64,000 nt of DNA from Larix sibirica (GCA_004151065.3 NWUY0304821840.1:1-64000); one strand, 5' to 3'. Shown: positions 37,345 to 50,240, counted from the first letter of the stretch. The notes: generated by a model not told the origin, from the letters alone. Made by a program: numbers and translations.

Positions 37345-38170
37345 ATTTGCTCGAATCGCTCTTGGCGAAGGGTCGGGATCTGCCCTTAGGACCGGATATG
37401 GAACTCCACCATATGGATCTGGAGCTCGAATTGGCTAAGCTCCTGGGCCCGCCACTGTATCCGCACCTTTATCTGCTTCCTACGCCGGTTTTGGGACTAT
37501 ATACTCCACTGCGGATGGTGGGTCAATGGACTCTGGTACTCAAATTGGCTTGTATGGGGGATCAACTATTTGATATTGCCTGAGAACTTGGTAACCCGGC
37601 TTTGGTACTTATGCGTGTGAATCTGTACTCGGAACTGGATATGCTTCTACAAATGGATCAACTGAGTAAACCACCTTTGCTCTAGCCACCTTTGCCCCTA
37701 TGGCTGCTGCTGGATCTATTGCTTGAACTGGCTCGGATACTGATGGTGGTGAAGCTGAATCTGCTCAATCTGCATATGCCTTTGCAGGATCGTAGGGTGC
37801 AGGTTCAACTGCTTTTTACTCTGATGGATGCTGCGCGAGGTGCTTGCTTTGGATCTCCGTCATATGGGCCTAGAACTGAATCTGTGCCTAGAATTGGCTC
37901 TCGACCCGGAAGGTGCTAGTGGGCTATTTAACAACTAGCTTTGTAACTAAAAACTGCTTGAACCGTGTAAACAACTGAGTAAGCTGCTACTGATGAACCC
38001 CCGGCAATTGGTGCTTAAGCTATTGTAATCTCTTCCTCTGCTACTGATAGCTCTGTGTTATATGACGGGGTTTAATATCGATATAAAACTAGCTATGTAA
38101 TTATAGAAGATGCCAGAACGCAAACTGCTAGTTCTTTACCTGGAATGGATGCCGCTGGTCCTGGACTAAA
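37345..38170 (+). repeat. Low-complexity family D tract, direct orientation
   Basis: Hexamer and nonamer words such as GGATCTGGAGCTCG, GGATCAACTG, GGCTTGTATGGGGG, GCTGCTGCTGGATCT and GCTGCTACTGATG follow each other without long unbroken copies. The three frames here (37347-37919) are all leucine- or glycine/serine-rich by-products of the word content. This looks like a minisatellite eroded past clear periodicity. Confidence 0.5.
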
Positions 38171-41100
38171 GGAGATCTCGATGTTGCCTATCACTTTTCA
38201 ATTTACCCGGTCGGTCGGAAAGTAAGGGAGATTGAACGGCATTCGTCAAGGAAGAGGCTATTATATGCCTTGTATTTATTCCCCTAAAAATCTCCGCTGG
38301 CTGATGGAGGGATACAAAATGAATGAATTGCACAGAGAAGAAAAGGCGCGCGATCGCTCTTCTTGTTGAGTAAATGGCAAGATATAGCTATGATGCACTT
38401 CTTACTCGACCGTTAGGTAGAGGGAATCTCAGGTCGAGTACTATAAAGAGATTATATAATTATTAACGAGTCGAGTTTCTATATTAACAACGACAGGAGA
38501 TATACCCTAAACCGATCAGTAGAATAAGTGGTGGTGTTGTGGGAAGGTCCAGGGAGGTCCTTAGATTGCCCAGGGAAGTGACCTGGTTTTTCAGACCTTA
38601 CTTACTCAGTTAAGACCTTACTAATGCATTGGTCCAGTCTATGCTAACGAATACCATTCGACTTACGGAGCTCACTAACCCTTACTAATTGGTTGTTACC
38701 TAGGCAGGCCAACTTTAATAATATATTCTAAAGGCTACGCCACAACCACTAGTCTCCACTACCCACTGGCGGGGATTAATCCTACCTTACTTAGGAACGG
38801 AATACAAAGGTAACCCATACCATCGGAAGGCATGAGATGGGGTTTTCCTCCTTTCGAGGGAGGCTCCACCCCAAAATGCTCATTTATTACTTTTTTTCCT
38901 CGTAAACCTCTATTATTTCTATCAATGGAAACAAATTAGAGCTGGAAACTACTAATAAGGCACTAACCTACCCTGTAATCACAGGATATAGGGCACTGTT
39001 ATATTGTAGATTGATATGTTGAGCGGCATTGTAAATATAAATCTTAAATGGATCGAGGAACTAAGAGCGTTTCCAATACCGGCAGCAGCAGCTCCAAAGC
39101 AAAAATATACCAGTGCTCCAGCACCTATGACGCACGTTCGTTGACATTCCAATAAATCCCAGATGTTTAAGTTAGCATCGTTTTCAATCAAGTCCAGCGC
39201 GGACTTGCAATTAATTCTGCTTGGATACAGTTTCCCGATCGGATATCCATGTCTCACCCTCCCCATGGCCTTTCGCCTTTGGAAGCGTCTTTATTAGAGC
39301 GTTAAAACACAAATGAGGTTTTATATAAATAAATAGATTACTTGTTCTCCATATAAACTCCCCCGGTTGTAGTTAGAGAGCCAACTACCCTTTATGATAG
39401 AGGAGTGGTTGGTCCATATATATTATATATATATATAAAACTCGGTTGTTAGAGAGACAACTCCCGCATCAAGCCCCCGCATCCATGCTTTCTGGTACAT
39501 ACGCTTTCAGTACGCCTTTCGTTCAATCCGCTAAATCCGCTACTGCCAACTCCGAAAAACACAAGCGGGTGGACACATGGAGACGGTAGAGGCATTGATA
39601 AATTTCTTGGATTCTATATACTTAATGAATCTTCTTCTGAGTTGGCTGGCCAGTAAGGAGCGTAAAAGGGGACTGCTTAGTCTTCAGATGAGAGCGGTGC
39701 CCACGGACGAATGGAACTCCCCACAGCAGCACTGGCCGAGATAAAAAAAAGGAAATAAAAACGTGGGGGCCATCTCTTCATCTCGTCTGCTGTAAACTAG
39801 GGAACTAAAGAATATGTTTTAATAAATTGGCTAAATATCTTCTGTTGGACTTGGTGACCCTGTCTTCTCTTAAGTTGAAAGGCAAAAGGATTAATTCCTT
39901 CTCCTTCTGTTGTACTTGGTGGGCTTCCTTCCTAACAGTGTTGCCAACATGCTCCCAGCCTGTGTCCATACCTGCACTGGGTGTTCTGGCTCAATTGGTT
40001 TACTCTGAGGGGGATACTCATTCTGCTCCTTCCAGCTTCTAAACATCAATTGTCCTCTGCGTTTAACTACAGCTTCTTTTTATTCTGCACTACTGCTAAG
40101 GCTTCTGAACTACAGCTAATGATAACTAGTTGGACTTAAGTTGAACTATCGGGACTGACTCAAAACAGTTGCACTAATTATAAGTATCATTTAAACTACT
40201 AAACGTAATAGCTGATCATCTAATTGGATTGGTCAGCACTCATTCAACCAGTCTAATAACCATGGGGACATCCATCCCATCCCATCACATCCATAATTGC
40301 CAGGCCTCCTCATATTGTTGTGTGCGGAAAATACCCAATAGTTTTTATGGCTTGTGAGTGCCCAGCATGAGAGTCAGTGGAATGTGCTTCGGTTACTTGC
40401 AGCATGATAGTTCCGGGTGGTTCGTTTGTGGGTAGAACCATCTAAATTGGGCCATTTAAGTAATTGCGCAGACCTACGACCCGGAGGGCCTTTTCTTAGG
40501 TACGAGGGAATGGTTGACCTTGTCCTTGTGAGGTGTATACACCCCCCCCCCTCCCCTCCTTCTAAACAAAATAATATAATATAGGTAGGGGAAATAAGCC
40601 AATGATACTAATTCCAGTATGGGTTATTCCTCCTTCCTGTGATCCGGGGCATTGTAATATTATACACCAGTACCTAAGTAACCACTTGTTATAATAGAAA
40701 ATTACTTAAATTGCATTATTACTAAATAAAAATCTCTATTTTATATTCCCAATGAAAATGGTGGTGGGTGTCCTCATTGAATCAATTATAAATGAGTTTA
40801 TACTATGGCAATTTGTTTACTATGGCAAAATGTTAAATGAGGTGGAGGTTTTGGATGTACCAACTAAAAATGAGAGGAGTACATGGATTCTATTTGTTAC
40901 TTAGATAACTTAGATAGGATGAGAATGGTGCTACTAAGTATTGATGAACAGGATTATGCCGGATAGATATGCCCAGCGGATTTGTCACGTACTCTCCTGA
41001 AAGGTTACTAAAATTACCATGGACTCATGCTGTTGAATCATTAGGAGGGGAACTTCTCAATGATTATGTGTCCACACTGGTGGGGAATGGACCAGCAATT

Positions 41101-41689
41101 CGGCTCTATTGTGGAGACCAATATATGACAGCTGCTGCATGGCTAAATGAATATATGATGGAATTTATGGTGGTGCCCTATACCTATTTCCGCTAGAGCT
41201 AGTTGTTTGGTAGCGATAGTTAGAGCACGATAAGTACATTAAGAACAGCATGAAAGCCATATTATTACGGGCGGATACATATTAATTAATATAAAGATTT
41301 TCAGTGGCAGAGGCTCGATTATGAAGTAGTATGAGAGGATACAGTAATAGGAGAGGGAGTAGAACCAATTAGGTATCCTATAGTCCCAGATAAGGAGCAA
41401 GAGTCTCGGGCTGAGCTACGCCCGATGATCCAGTGCCCCCGAAGTGCGCTTATCCAGTATAGCTAGGGCCTTTTGGAACAAAATAGGGTCTTTAAGATCA
41501 GTTGTTGATTCATTTGCTGCCCTAGCAAAGCCTTAGTTGTGGCCAGCTTTGGCTTTATCCTTTACTCATTGTGCCTTACTTCGCTTCCCAACTAACTATT
41601 TGGCTTTGGGGATAAATAGACATGGGTATATAACAATAGATATATAACATATTAATACGAAGAGATATATTCCATGGATAGAGATATGT
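38171..41689. other. Non-coding stretch downstream of the cox2 intron start
   Basis: No cox2 exon 2 and no group II intron domain V were found here. The stretch holds an interrupted AT tract at about 39416-39437, flanked by two related GTTG...TAGAGAG...CAACT phrases, a C-run at about 40543-40552, and the short repeat relative at 40474-40487. The plus-strand frame at 40969-41196 is protein-like but unidentified (see separate entry). Confidence 0.55.
40969..41196 (+). CDS. Unidentified 75-codon open frame, protein-like composition
   Basis: The translation (MPSGFVTYSPERLLKLPWTH..., then AVESLGGELLNDYV and AAWLNEYMMEF) has a balanced amino acid content and amphipathic look, unlike the neighbouring repeat-derived frames. 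The local DNA is also more AT-rich and less repetitive. I recognise no family and no upstream signal. It could be a fragment of an acquired nuclear or viral gene, or chance; I do not favour one. Confidence 0.2.
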   Translation: MPSGFVTYSPERLLKLPWTHAVESLGGELLNDYVSTLVGNGPAIRLYCGDQYMTAAAWLNEYMMEFMVVPYTYFR

Positions 41690-42354
41690 ATCCATCTATC
41701 CAGGTCAATACGTTCCACCACCGTTCACGACATCCCTTGCTTCTCGCTGCAAGACTCCTATATATTATATATACGGCGGCGGTGTATAAGCGCTGGTCCC
41801 CCTCGGTAAAGTGCTTGTGCCTGCTGTTACCTACCGCGGGACCTCCGTCCCCGGATGAGAGGAGCAGGAACAACAGTCAATGGTTGTCCCCGTTCTCCTC
41901 CCGGTAGTTAGCTACTACCGCGGTTGTTGTTCGGGGATCCCCCATTCCGAAAGGTTACGGGGCCGGCCCGTTAGGTTTGAAGTTGTATGCCTGCCGCTGC
42001 CTGCTGATAGATTAACCACTCCAGCGCCGTTATCGGACATTGCAGGCTGGGCATCTATCTCTCGTATATTGCTCGCTGCTGCCCACCCACAACACCGAAG
42101 AGAGGGATGTGTACCTCCAACAAAAAGGATGGAACCATAGGCGGCTCCTTGGCTGGGGGAGCCTTTATTTCCGGGTTATTGGTATAACCCAACTCCCCGT
42201 TTCTGGCATGCTACGGTCCCTCGAGTCTCTCGACGTCGGAGAATGGGTATACCCCATCATTTGGTAGGTAAGCCAGATGCTTCGCGAACCAACCATATGA
42301 GGAGTAGTCCGGTGCATTCCGTTGCACTTCCATAACCCTCGTTAAGGGGCGCAC
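41690..42354 (-). other. 5' part of the group II intron after cox2 exon 1
   Basis: The exon is followed at 42354 by GTGCGCCCC, the expected GUGYG-type 5' end of a group II intron, at the place where the first cox2 intron of seed plants sits. The next 450 bases or so are GC-rich and full of short complementary segments, as expected of domain I. The 3' limit given here is a guess, placed where the sequence turns AT-rich. I did not find the conserved domain V hairpin (GAGCCGT...ACGGTTC type) or the branch-point domain VI on this strand anywhere below 42354. The intron is therefore interrupted, very long or split. Confidence 0.7.
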
Positions 42355-42736
42355 TCCGATACCGTTGATGTCCGATAGCTTTTATAGTAATGGCTGGATT
42401 GACCACTACCTCGTCCATCGAGTATAACGGGGCAAATGATGGTATAGCGATGAACATAGGAATAATACTAGGAGATATGGTCCGAATAATCTCTATAGTA
42501 GTTCCATGAACAATCCTTTGCGGGATCGGATTTCTTCTATAGTGAAAATGCCATAAAGCGCGAACCAACATCCATGAGACGAAAACCAAAATAATAATTA
42601 GGAAGAAAAAGATATCATGATGTAAGTCAATTATTCCTTGCATCACAGGTGTTGCTGCGTCTTGAAATCCTAATTGCCATGGTTCCGCAGCATCACAAGA
42701 AGCAATTGTGAGGAATAGCCATTTTGTCACAATCAT
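42355..42736 (-). CDS. cox2: cox2 exon 1 (cytochrome c oxidase subunit 2, N-terminal part)
   Basis: This exon encodes the first 127 residues of COX2, the subunit of respiratory complex IV that receives electrons from cytochrome c at the inner mitochondrial membrane. The translation begins [10 protein letters not shown] and contains [38 protein letters not shown] and [14 protein letters not shown]-like text (here [17 protein letters not shown]), all hallmarks of plant mitochondrial COX2. Both membrane helices are present, at about residues 41-62 and 83-107. The copper A ligands belong to the missing C-terminal part. The frame is open 30 codons further upstream (ATG at 42826), but the start at 42736 matches the family N-terminus. 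Several genomic codons look unedited: R85, S88, P93, P103, R125 and R127 would become W, F, L, L, W and W by C-to-U editing. N113 replaces the usual aspartate and cannot be restored by C-to-U editing. The exon ends one base into codon 128, directly before an intron. Confidence 0.96.
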
Positions 42737-45350
42737 TTGGTTCATTATTTCGTTATCTTCGACCTTTTGCTCCCGAAATATCGAGAGACTCGTTCCTGCT
42801 GGCCCCCTTGGTATGAATAAACTCATTTTCTTTCTGAGAAATTGGTTATACCGGGCATTATACAGTCAGTTTTGTTGGTTCTACCAATCTATATATATGT
42901 TTTCGGGCGGGTTACGAGAGGCACATTATATATGATGCTATTGCAATCCAATACTACTCGGTTCAACTTGGATATTGGAAAGACTCGGTGGGGTTTCAAT
43001 GTCAACTAGCCTACACGAATCAATTAATAATCTATCTATTTGGATAAATGGAATGGATGAATCATCTATTGAGATACATATCTATATCTATTATTGATAT
43101 ATATTTGTTGGCGCCCCTAAAGGAGCTAGAAGGTAAGGTCCTGATCAACCCGGTAAAGTGCTTCCCCCCCCCGTTACTTATCTAACAGATATGATTTCAG
43201 TTTCTATAACTGTGTGAAGAGTTGGCTTTTCTGGTCAAGTAAATCCTTCGACAATGCTGCTATTATATATGTAATTATGCTTGCCTTATGACTTGATAAA
43301 GTTTTTCACGAACGTTAAAGTTAAGGTTATTCACAACACGTACCTCAATATACTGATGGTCGATCGCGCGTTCGTGTGAGATTCATTATTTATGAGCATA
43401 TCGCTCTTTTATTTTATTTTCTTTTTTTATTTTAATGGACACAACATCATACTGCTTTAACTCCAGGGATAACTGGTGGTAGTGCATAAACACACTTGGA
43501 ACTTGGAGCAACACACCTGGCTGGCATTGACTCAAACACTTACCACTACTTTCTATTTATTGGTTAATAAAACAACAGCTGATTTGAACAATAAATTTCC
43601 TAAAACAAATGCTAACAGACCTGAATTTTAAGCATTCACGGGCACTCCATTTATTAATGAATACTTAGTTGCTAAGTACTCTTGCTATTTACCCACTCCG
43701 GTGCCTCGCCTTTTATGGTATTATTCGGAGTACCACTATTGCTAGTTGTTCCGGCCAAGCTCAGAATAGGATACTTTATAAATTTTAATTAACTGGATAG
43801 GATAGGAGGAGCCATACTTATTCATTTTAGGACCTGCTAACCGGGGGGGCAGGCACCCACCTGCACAACTATTCCTGGTCCCCCTAAACCACTTGAATTA
43901 ATCGCTGCTTCATGGGGACAGCTATGAACAACCCCTCTCTTATTGCCTGGTATCAGGATGGGATCATCCAACAACCAAATACTAAACTTATCTTGATTAC
44001 TACATTTAATATACTAGTCCTTGGAGTGCTGCCCAACAACTCATTGATGGATGAAGCCAGGCCAGGCAGGAAAGAAAGAAAGAACTGGGTAGGCATGCTA
44101 TTAACACCTTGTTTCCACGCCACCTCTTAAAAACTACTATATCCTGGGTCTGGCCTGAATTAATAGAACTGCCCTTCACCCTAGTAAGTAAGTCTCATTT
44201 CTTTTGGAACTACATGGACAAATTAATATAGCTCGCTAGAGCTCTTAGAAGTTCTTATTTCTTTATTTTGAAATGGCACATTAGCCTATTTTATACGGAA
44301 TATAGCAGATGTTGTCCATTTTACCGTCTAACCCCCAACCAACTATGGTTGTTGTCCGTCTGTTGTACCGCACCCCAGCAGCTCAAACTATGTGTGCCCT
44401 CAATCGAATCAATCACTCCTCTCATTGGTGCACTCAATATAAAGGAAGGAGCCTTTATCACTAATTTCCTAATTTTCGGAACTTAAACTAACAGGGAAAC
44501 TTTTCCCACTACAAATTGGGAGAATGCTAGTCTATTTAGGCTTATTTACATGGACCTAAGGCAATTAATTGCTCTATTAAGGCGGCTTCTTAACCACTGC
44601 TAATTATAACTAGTTGGAAGCCAAATAAGAAATAGTTGTTTAGGTAGAAACTAAATTTCCACAATAGAAATAGAATTCTATTTTTGATCCCCTTTAGTTA
44701 GTGTAACACTACTTGTTTTCGTAAGCTATACTACTCGCCCTTTAGTCCAACTAATAGCCCAAGCCCCATGGCAGCATTCTTATAATATACTTATCTTAGT
44801 CTATGCATATTAAGTTCACTATTTCATTAAGTCATTAAGCCAGATCATCTCAGGTTGTGCCAGTTTTAGGTGCAACCACCCTAGCTATTTTCTACAACCA
44901 GTACATGTTAGAGAAGTACCCTCCTTTATTCACCCCATGGTGTAGAGAGAATACTTTTAGTCGTAGTAAGTTCAATGAAACCTTAGGTCCCCTTGAATAG
45001 AAATTAAGTCATCATAATGAAGTACTGGGTGGATGCGTGAATATGTTTGGGCATTAGTCCAAATACGTAGCATTGTCTCAATCAGCGCCGTCCATTTCTC
45101 TAAGGCTTAGTATGATCCCAAGGAGGATTGTAAGGAACGGTTCCCGAAGCGGAGGGTATATATATGAGGTAAAGTAGAGTAGATGGATGATATAATTGCA
45201 AGGAAAAGGTGTTACTGTTAAGCTGTGACCCGCGTTCATTGATAACACATAAAGGCCAGGTAGTATCATTGATTTGGTAAATCTGTGTCCTAACTCATAC
45301 AACATTCAATCTATATTTATTTTATATGTGAAAACACAAACAAAAAAAGC
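42737..45350. other. Upstream flank of cox2 and further non-coding sequence
   Basis: The 90 bases before the cox2 start stay open in frame and may be 5' leader. I could not identify a convincing mitochondrial promoter (CRTA-type) at a defined distance. Beyond that nothing coding was recognised. GGTAAAGTGCTT occurs at 43153 and also inside the cox2 intron region at 41806. Confidence 0.5.
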
Positions 45351-45500
45351 TAATAACGCATCGACCACCTCAAACACACACAACTAACTTGTTCACATCG
45401 GCACCACCACTTATTTCCACTATTGGCGACAAATCATGTCATTATCGGAGTTCATTTTAATAACGACCACCTCACACACACAACTACTCGTTTGCATCGG
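45351..45500. repeat. Diverged tandem pair, spacing about 105 bp
   Basis: TAATAACGCATCGACCACCT...CACATCGG (45351-45401) and TAATAACGACCACCTCACAC...GCATCGG (45458-45500) match apart from a three-base gap and a few substitutions. Confidence 0.8.
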
Positions 45501-48500
45501 TAGACCTTCTTCCTGACACTGACTGGCTGGGAATGGTGCTATTGGCAATGACTCCTAGTGCATAAACTCTTGGCATCAACTAGTGGCGGCTATCGGGACC
45601 CTATGTCTGTGCCTCACTCACTCGCACTTCCCTACCTCCCTGGATCAACTAACGGAAAAGATTCCTGGCATCTAATGAGATCGCCTCTTGAAGCCTCTTT
45701 ATAAGCATATAGTGAATAACCACTACCGGTCATGGAATGTATCACCACCTGTTAATCACCCCCTCCCAATATATAGTTTTTAACGATCTGAAAGGAGTTC
45801 ATTAAGTATAAAATCCATTTCAATGCTCTGATGATAAAATTCTTCCTTTTCCATTCCAAAATAGAATTTATAAGCCAATAATGGCGAATGAGGCCTTTGT
45901 CTAGAACCATTAGCCGCTCCAAGTAAGTAGCCCAGCTCGAGTAACCCGAGCCAAGTAACAAAGCAGAGTATCCCAGCCCAGCCAAATATCCCAGGATCCA
46001 CCAAACCGAGGAGCCAAGCGCAACCCACCTACCAGACTAGGGTTAATGAAACAATGTGTATGCGGATGACCTTTAGGTGCATAGTAAGTAACGACGCCTT
46101 GTAATGTATACGTTTGAAGTTGGAACTCCCCTCTCCGAAATATGAATCAGCTGTAACTAGCCTCCCCGGAATACAAATAAGTATCTTGCGCAGCGGCCTC
46201 CCCCAGAAGACTAATCCCCCTTTGGCCGCTCTTCCGCCAGCCTCATTAACAGATTTTTTTTATATTGATTGATTCACTTGCCAAATAACAACATAGTTGG
46301 AGGTTAGGTGGCCCGACGGGCAAAAACTAACAACGTATTGGGGGGATGTGATACACCGGGCGGGCAACTGATGATAAGAATACTGGGGGAGCCAAGGTGA
46401 TTGATGACTTTATTCTATTAAATGATGAGTATTATGGGAAGAGGTGTTCCAACTTACACACCCCCAATCTGCGTAAGGAGGTACTACCTGCCCTGGTCAA
46501 TCACCCCATCTACAGTCCGCCCCCACATATCCGATCCAGTCAGCCACATTAATTATGTTAGTATTCTCCCAGCATTCCCCAGATTCCCTAGCTCGCTTTA
46601 CCCAGTTCAATCCGCCCAAGTCACTTTATGTACGCATTCCCAATACACCTCGCCCGCGGCAAAGTCCCCATTCCCCAGTTCAAGTGCCGCACCTGCCCAC
46701 AATGAAAACACAACGTGGACGGACTACAAACATGTAGAAGAGCGGAGGAACACAAATCTTAACTGAGAAGTCTTCTAAGTTGGCTGGGGCCGGCAAGCAG
46801 CGGCCAATGGTGAATGATTTGCGTCCTCTGGGGGAGACCCTGCAAGGGGGAAAATGACAGAGCCTCACCTGACAGATACAGACGCAGAACCAGTGCTTAC
46901 AGTGTTGCTTGGTCATTCGTGTTGAGCCAGTCGTAAAGGCATTGAAGTCAAAATCTAAGCTTAAATGATACTTATGTGTAAAGAGGAATAGGTTAAAATA
47001 GGCTAGATATGGTGATTCATAAGGAAAAGAGATACCTATTAGTGCCCCGATAAGCAACTAAGAAAAAAATTCACCACAATTACATGCAGTTTGTGAACCA
47101 ATGCCTTTTTGGTTTTCCGTGTGAACCGATAGCCGTCATTTCCCGCCGATAAGTACCAGTAGGGTGTCCCAGGGAGGGGCATTGACAGTCTAATAGTCCA
47201 ATCATCACCAAGAGGGCATTGCCTAGTTAGATATTTCTTTTTAACTACTTCTATAAGGAGTTGATCAACCTTTGTTCATTCTTATAAAAAATACGGTTGT
47301 TGTCCATGTGACTGTGTTAAACCCCTAGTTTGAACAGCATTTAATAAAGGACTACATTGCATCATACACACGTAAATACTCTAGACATATGTTTGGGAAG
47401 GTTAACCAACTGAGTTCTTTTTATTATTTATAGTCTTTATACAATCATAAGGATGGTTATCGCGGTTGTACCAGCTATAAACTAACCATCCGTTAATTTA
47501 ATAACACATATTACATATCCTCTTTTATCTTCATATACTTATGTGAACTTTATATTAGTCTAATGTATTATTACAATATATGATTACTTTGACATAATCT
47601 AGGCCTATGAGGCCTCCAACGTATCCTCCAACCTAAAAGTATTGCCTTCGTCTCAAAGCAACTCTATAGCAACATCCTGGGTCTCTGCTCTTGCTGAAGT
47701 ATCATCACTATGCATCAACCATGCATACTGGTCTGCATAGGTAAATCAGCTGCAACAGCCGCCAACTCTATAGGAAGATACACGTATACAAGGTTTATTG
47801 TAACCTATTACTCTTTGGTCTTTGTCTCTCATCCATTATGTGCCTTCAGTGCAGCCGAGGAGTCCACAATGCCTGTCTCAAAACCGATCCACAATGGAGT
47901 CTCCATGCTCCATTATTACACCCTTTTCTCAGAGTGCCTTCAGTGGGCCAGTGGTATGTCCTGTACTCCATCTCAATCACTACAAAATAAAATAGGTCCT
48001 CTATCGCACTTTATATATTTCATTTACCTCAGAGGTAACAACCCCGGTGACTATGCTCTGTCATTTATATATGAGGGGCAAATTCATTTCATTTTTTCTT
48101 GTTCGGCTCTAAAGCCGCAAAGCGCGAATCTAATGCTCCTCGCCCTCCTTATGTCTTGAGAGCCCTCCGTCCTATGGAAATGGTAAATTGGAGAGTGAAA
48201 AGGAACGAGGTACGAGTACTCTATTTTACTTTATTTCTCTATTCCCACCCAACTACGAGGCCCCAAAAATAGGGGTCCAAAGCCCTTCTTTATTTATAAG
48301 GGAGGGAAAGGAAGCTCACTACCTTCCTCAAGATAAATAATATTATATACCCATAAGAGATATATATTCTTGCTGGGTGTCAGGTCTATTCATTGAAAGG
48401 AAAGACAGGGTATTCTTTTCCATAGCCCTTATTACTGTTTGAGTATCGCCTTACCCCACCTTATATTACTGTTATTGCCTTCTTACAGTTTTATATAGAT

Positions 48501-49169
48501 TGCCTTCTGGCAGTTACTAATTGATAGATTTTTAGATATTATTTACCCATAGCCATAGCGAAGATAAAGGATATTTTACACTTATTCGCCTTCATTTAGG
48601 ACCTTACCTTATAGATTACTACCCCCTCATATTACTAGTGTCGTCTCCTGACCCCCTACTTTGACATAATATTAGGATTGTATGCCCTGGTCTTACCTGT
48701 GCAAATATTAGGATGACCCAGAAAAGAATGGACTCCTATAGAACTGTTATTTACTTATTAGAGTATTTAGGAATGCTTATTATAAGAGTATATTTTTGGC
48801 CGGGCAGGCAAAGGATGTTATTATCGCAAACTGCAGCAATATTATTTCTTCTTCCAAACTAATAGGCCAAGGCTTTATTTAATGTATGGCCTTTTACTGG
48901 CCCCATAGGCTACCTCACTTACTGGCCTGCCCCCCCCCCTACCCTTATTATGAACTGACTGGCGAATGTATGGCCCTTTTACTTGTATTTATTACTTATA
49001 TATTGGTTTACTCTATTTTATGCATATATTTGAAAAACTCAGAGAGACATATTGCAGCTCTCATCACTGCCAAAGGATGCCTTATGGCTGGCCTGGACTC
49101 CCTATGAATCGGTGTAGACTTCCTGCCTCCACTTTCCGACCTATAAACTCTGAATTTACCTCCCTACAT
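45501..49169. other. Non-coding stretch, nothing firmly recognised
   Basis: The longest frame, 47710-48159 (149 codons, plus), has no domain I recognise. Frames at 46422-46766 and 46680-47057 lie on opposite strands and overlap. 48350-48620 contains loosely repeated TTACTG and GCCTT phrases. No tRNA-like cloverleaf was found. Confidence 0.5.
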
Positions 49170-49370
49170 ACTGCCTTGGTACGCCTCCTTGGGACCATAC
49201 TTACAATAAGCCTCTGCCCTAATACTTGGGGCTCATCCTTGGGAACATCCTTATAAGCCTCAGCCCTCTGACCTCACCTAGCTAAAATCCATAATGCCTA
49301 GCCTTGGAAACTCATTCTTATAGGTCTTCCTTGGGACCTTAACCTCCGTCTTGGAAACAGACTTACATTG
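49170..49370 (+). repeat. Decayed minisatellite with a CCTTGGGACC...CTTATAAGCCTC-like unit
   Basis: Units begin at about 49173, 49189, 49233, 49303, 49328 and 49352 with CCTTGG or CTTGG, and several continue to ACTTACAATAAGCCTC, CCTTATAAGCCTC or CATTCTTATAGG. Period is irregular, 16-70 bases. Confidence 0.6.
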
Positions 49371-49739
49371 ATTACTTAATACCTATACCCTCGAGCCAAG
49401 GAATCTTTTACCATGGGGCATCTAGACGTTTCACTTTTCATTATACCAGTTTGAACGGGAATGGCAGAAGAGCAGCATAGGTTCCAAATACATTGAGTGT
49501 TTAAATCGAGACTTGCCCTCGTTTCACTAGGATTTGCATATCCGCTTTGTGTCACTGGTCTAACCAAAGCAATAAAGTAAGGTAACTAGTCTTAGTAAGC
49601 TTCTCCATAAGGTTAGGAAGGAAGAGCCTAAAATACTACTACTCGTACAGGTTCAGGTGATCCCAGCCTGGGGAGAACAACTAATCGTACACAACAACCC
49701 CTGTAGTAAACTCATGGACAAGAGTGAAAATTAGGCACA
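49371..49739. other. Non-coding stretch, nothing recognised
   Basis: A short minus-strand frame at 49376-49567 has no recognisable domain. Nothing else is visible. Confidence 0.5.
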
Positions 49740-50240
49740 CTGCCTGCTGTGATCCAACTTGCTGCTTGCCAAAGGTAGCTGGTTATGCCGCTACTTCAAC
49801 TGCTTCTTCAAATGCTGTTGGTTCAACTGATGCAAATTATGGGATTCCTTGTGCTGGTGATGCTGGGAAGGCTGCTCCTTAAACTTATCCTGGAACTTAT
49901 GATGGAATTGCTGCTACTGGTACTGCTCTTTGAACTGCTATTGTAAAGGCTGGAAATTATCCTGGTTATGCTAATTATGCTACTTGGAATGAAGCTGGTT
50001 CAATTGGTGCTAGTTCAACAGGTTAGACTGGTTATGCTGGTAATGAAACTGGGAATGCTTGGAATGATGAGGCAAAAGCTTGCTTGACCAAAGAGAGAGC
50101 AAGGCTGGTGATGCTGGTTCAACTGCTCATGGGGATGCTATTGGTAATAAAGCTGCTGGAAATTAGGCTGCCATAAATGCTAGAAATGAGGCCGGGAATT
50201 CTCCTTCTCATATTGTGCCCCTTCAACTAGTGCTTCTGGG
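49740..50240 (+). repeat. Low-complexity family D tract, direct orientation (clearest example)
   Basis: GCTGGTTATGCCGCTACTTC, AATGCTGTTGGTTCAACTG, GCTGGTGATGCTGGGAAGGC, GGTTATGCTAATTATGCTAC, GGTTATGCTGGTAATG and GCTGGTTCAACTGCTC use one vocabulary: GCTGGT, TATGCT, AATGCT and TCAACT. In-frame reading gives Ala-Gly-Tyr-Ala-type text broken by stops, but there is no start, stop or domain to support a gene. Confidence 0.6.

Noticed and set aside
42040-42267. Plus-strand frames opposite the cox2 intron
   Set aside because: They lie in structured intron sequence on the opposite strand and match nothing; shadows of the intron.
42745-42826. Longer cox2 start codons (42826, 42745)
   Set aside because: The extra N-terminal residues do not match the family; [10 protein letters not shown] at 42736 does.
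47710-48159. 149-codon plus-strand frame
   Set aside because: Composition is plausible but no family was recognised; not enough to call a gene.
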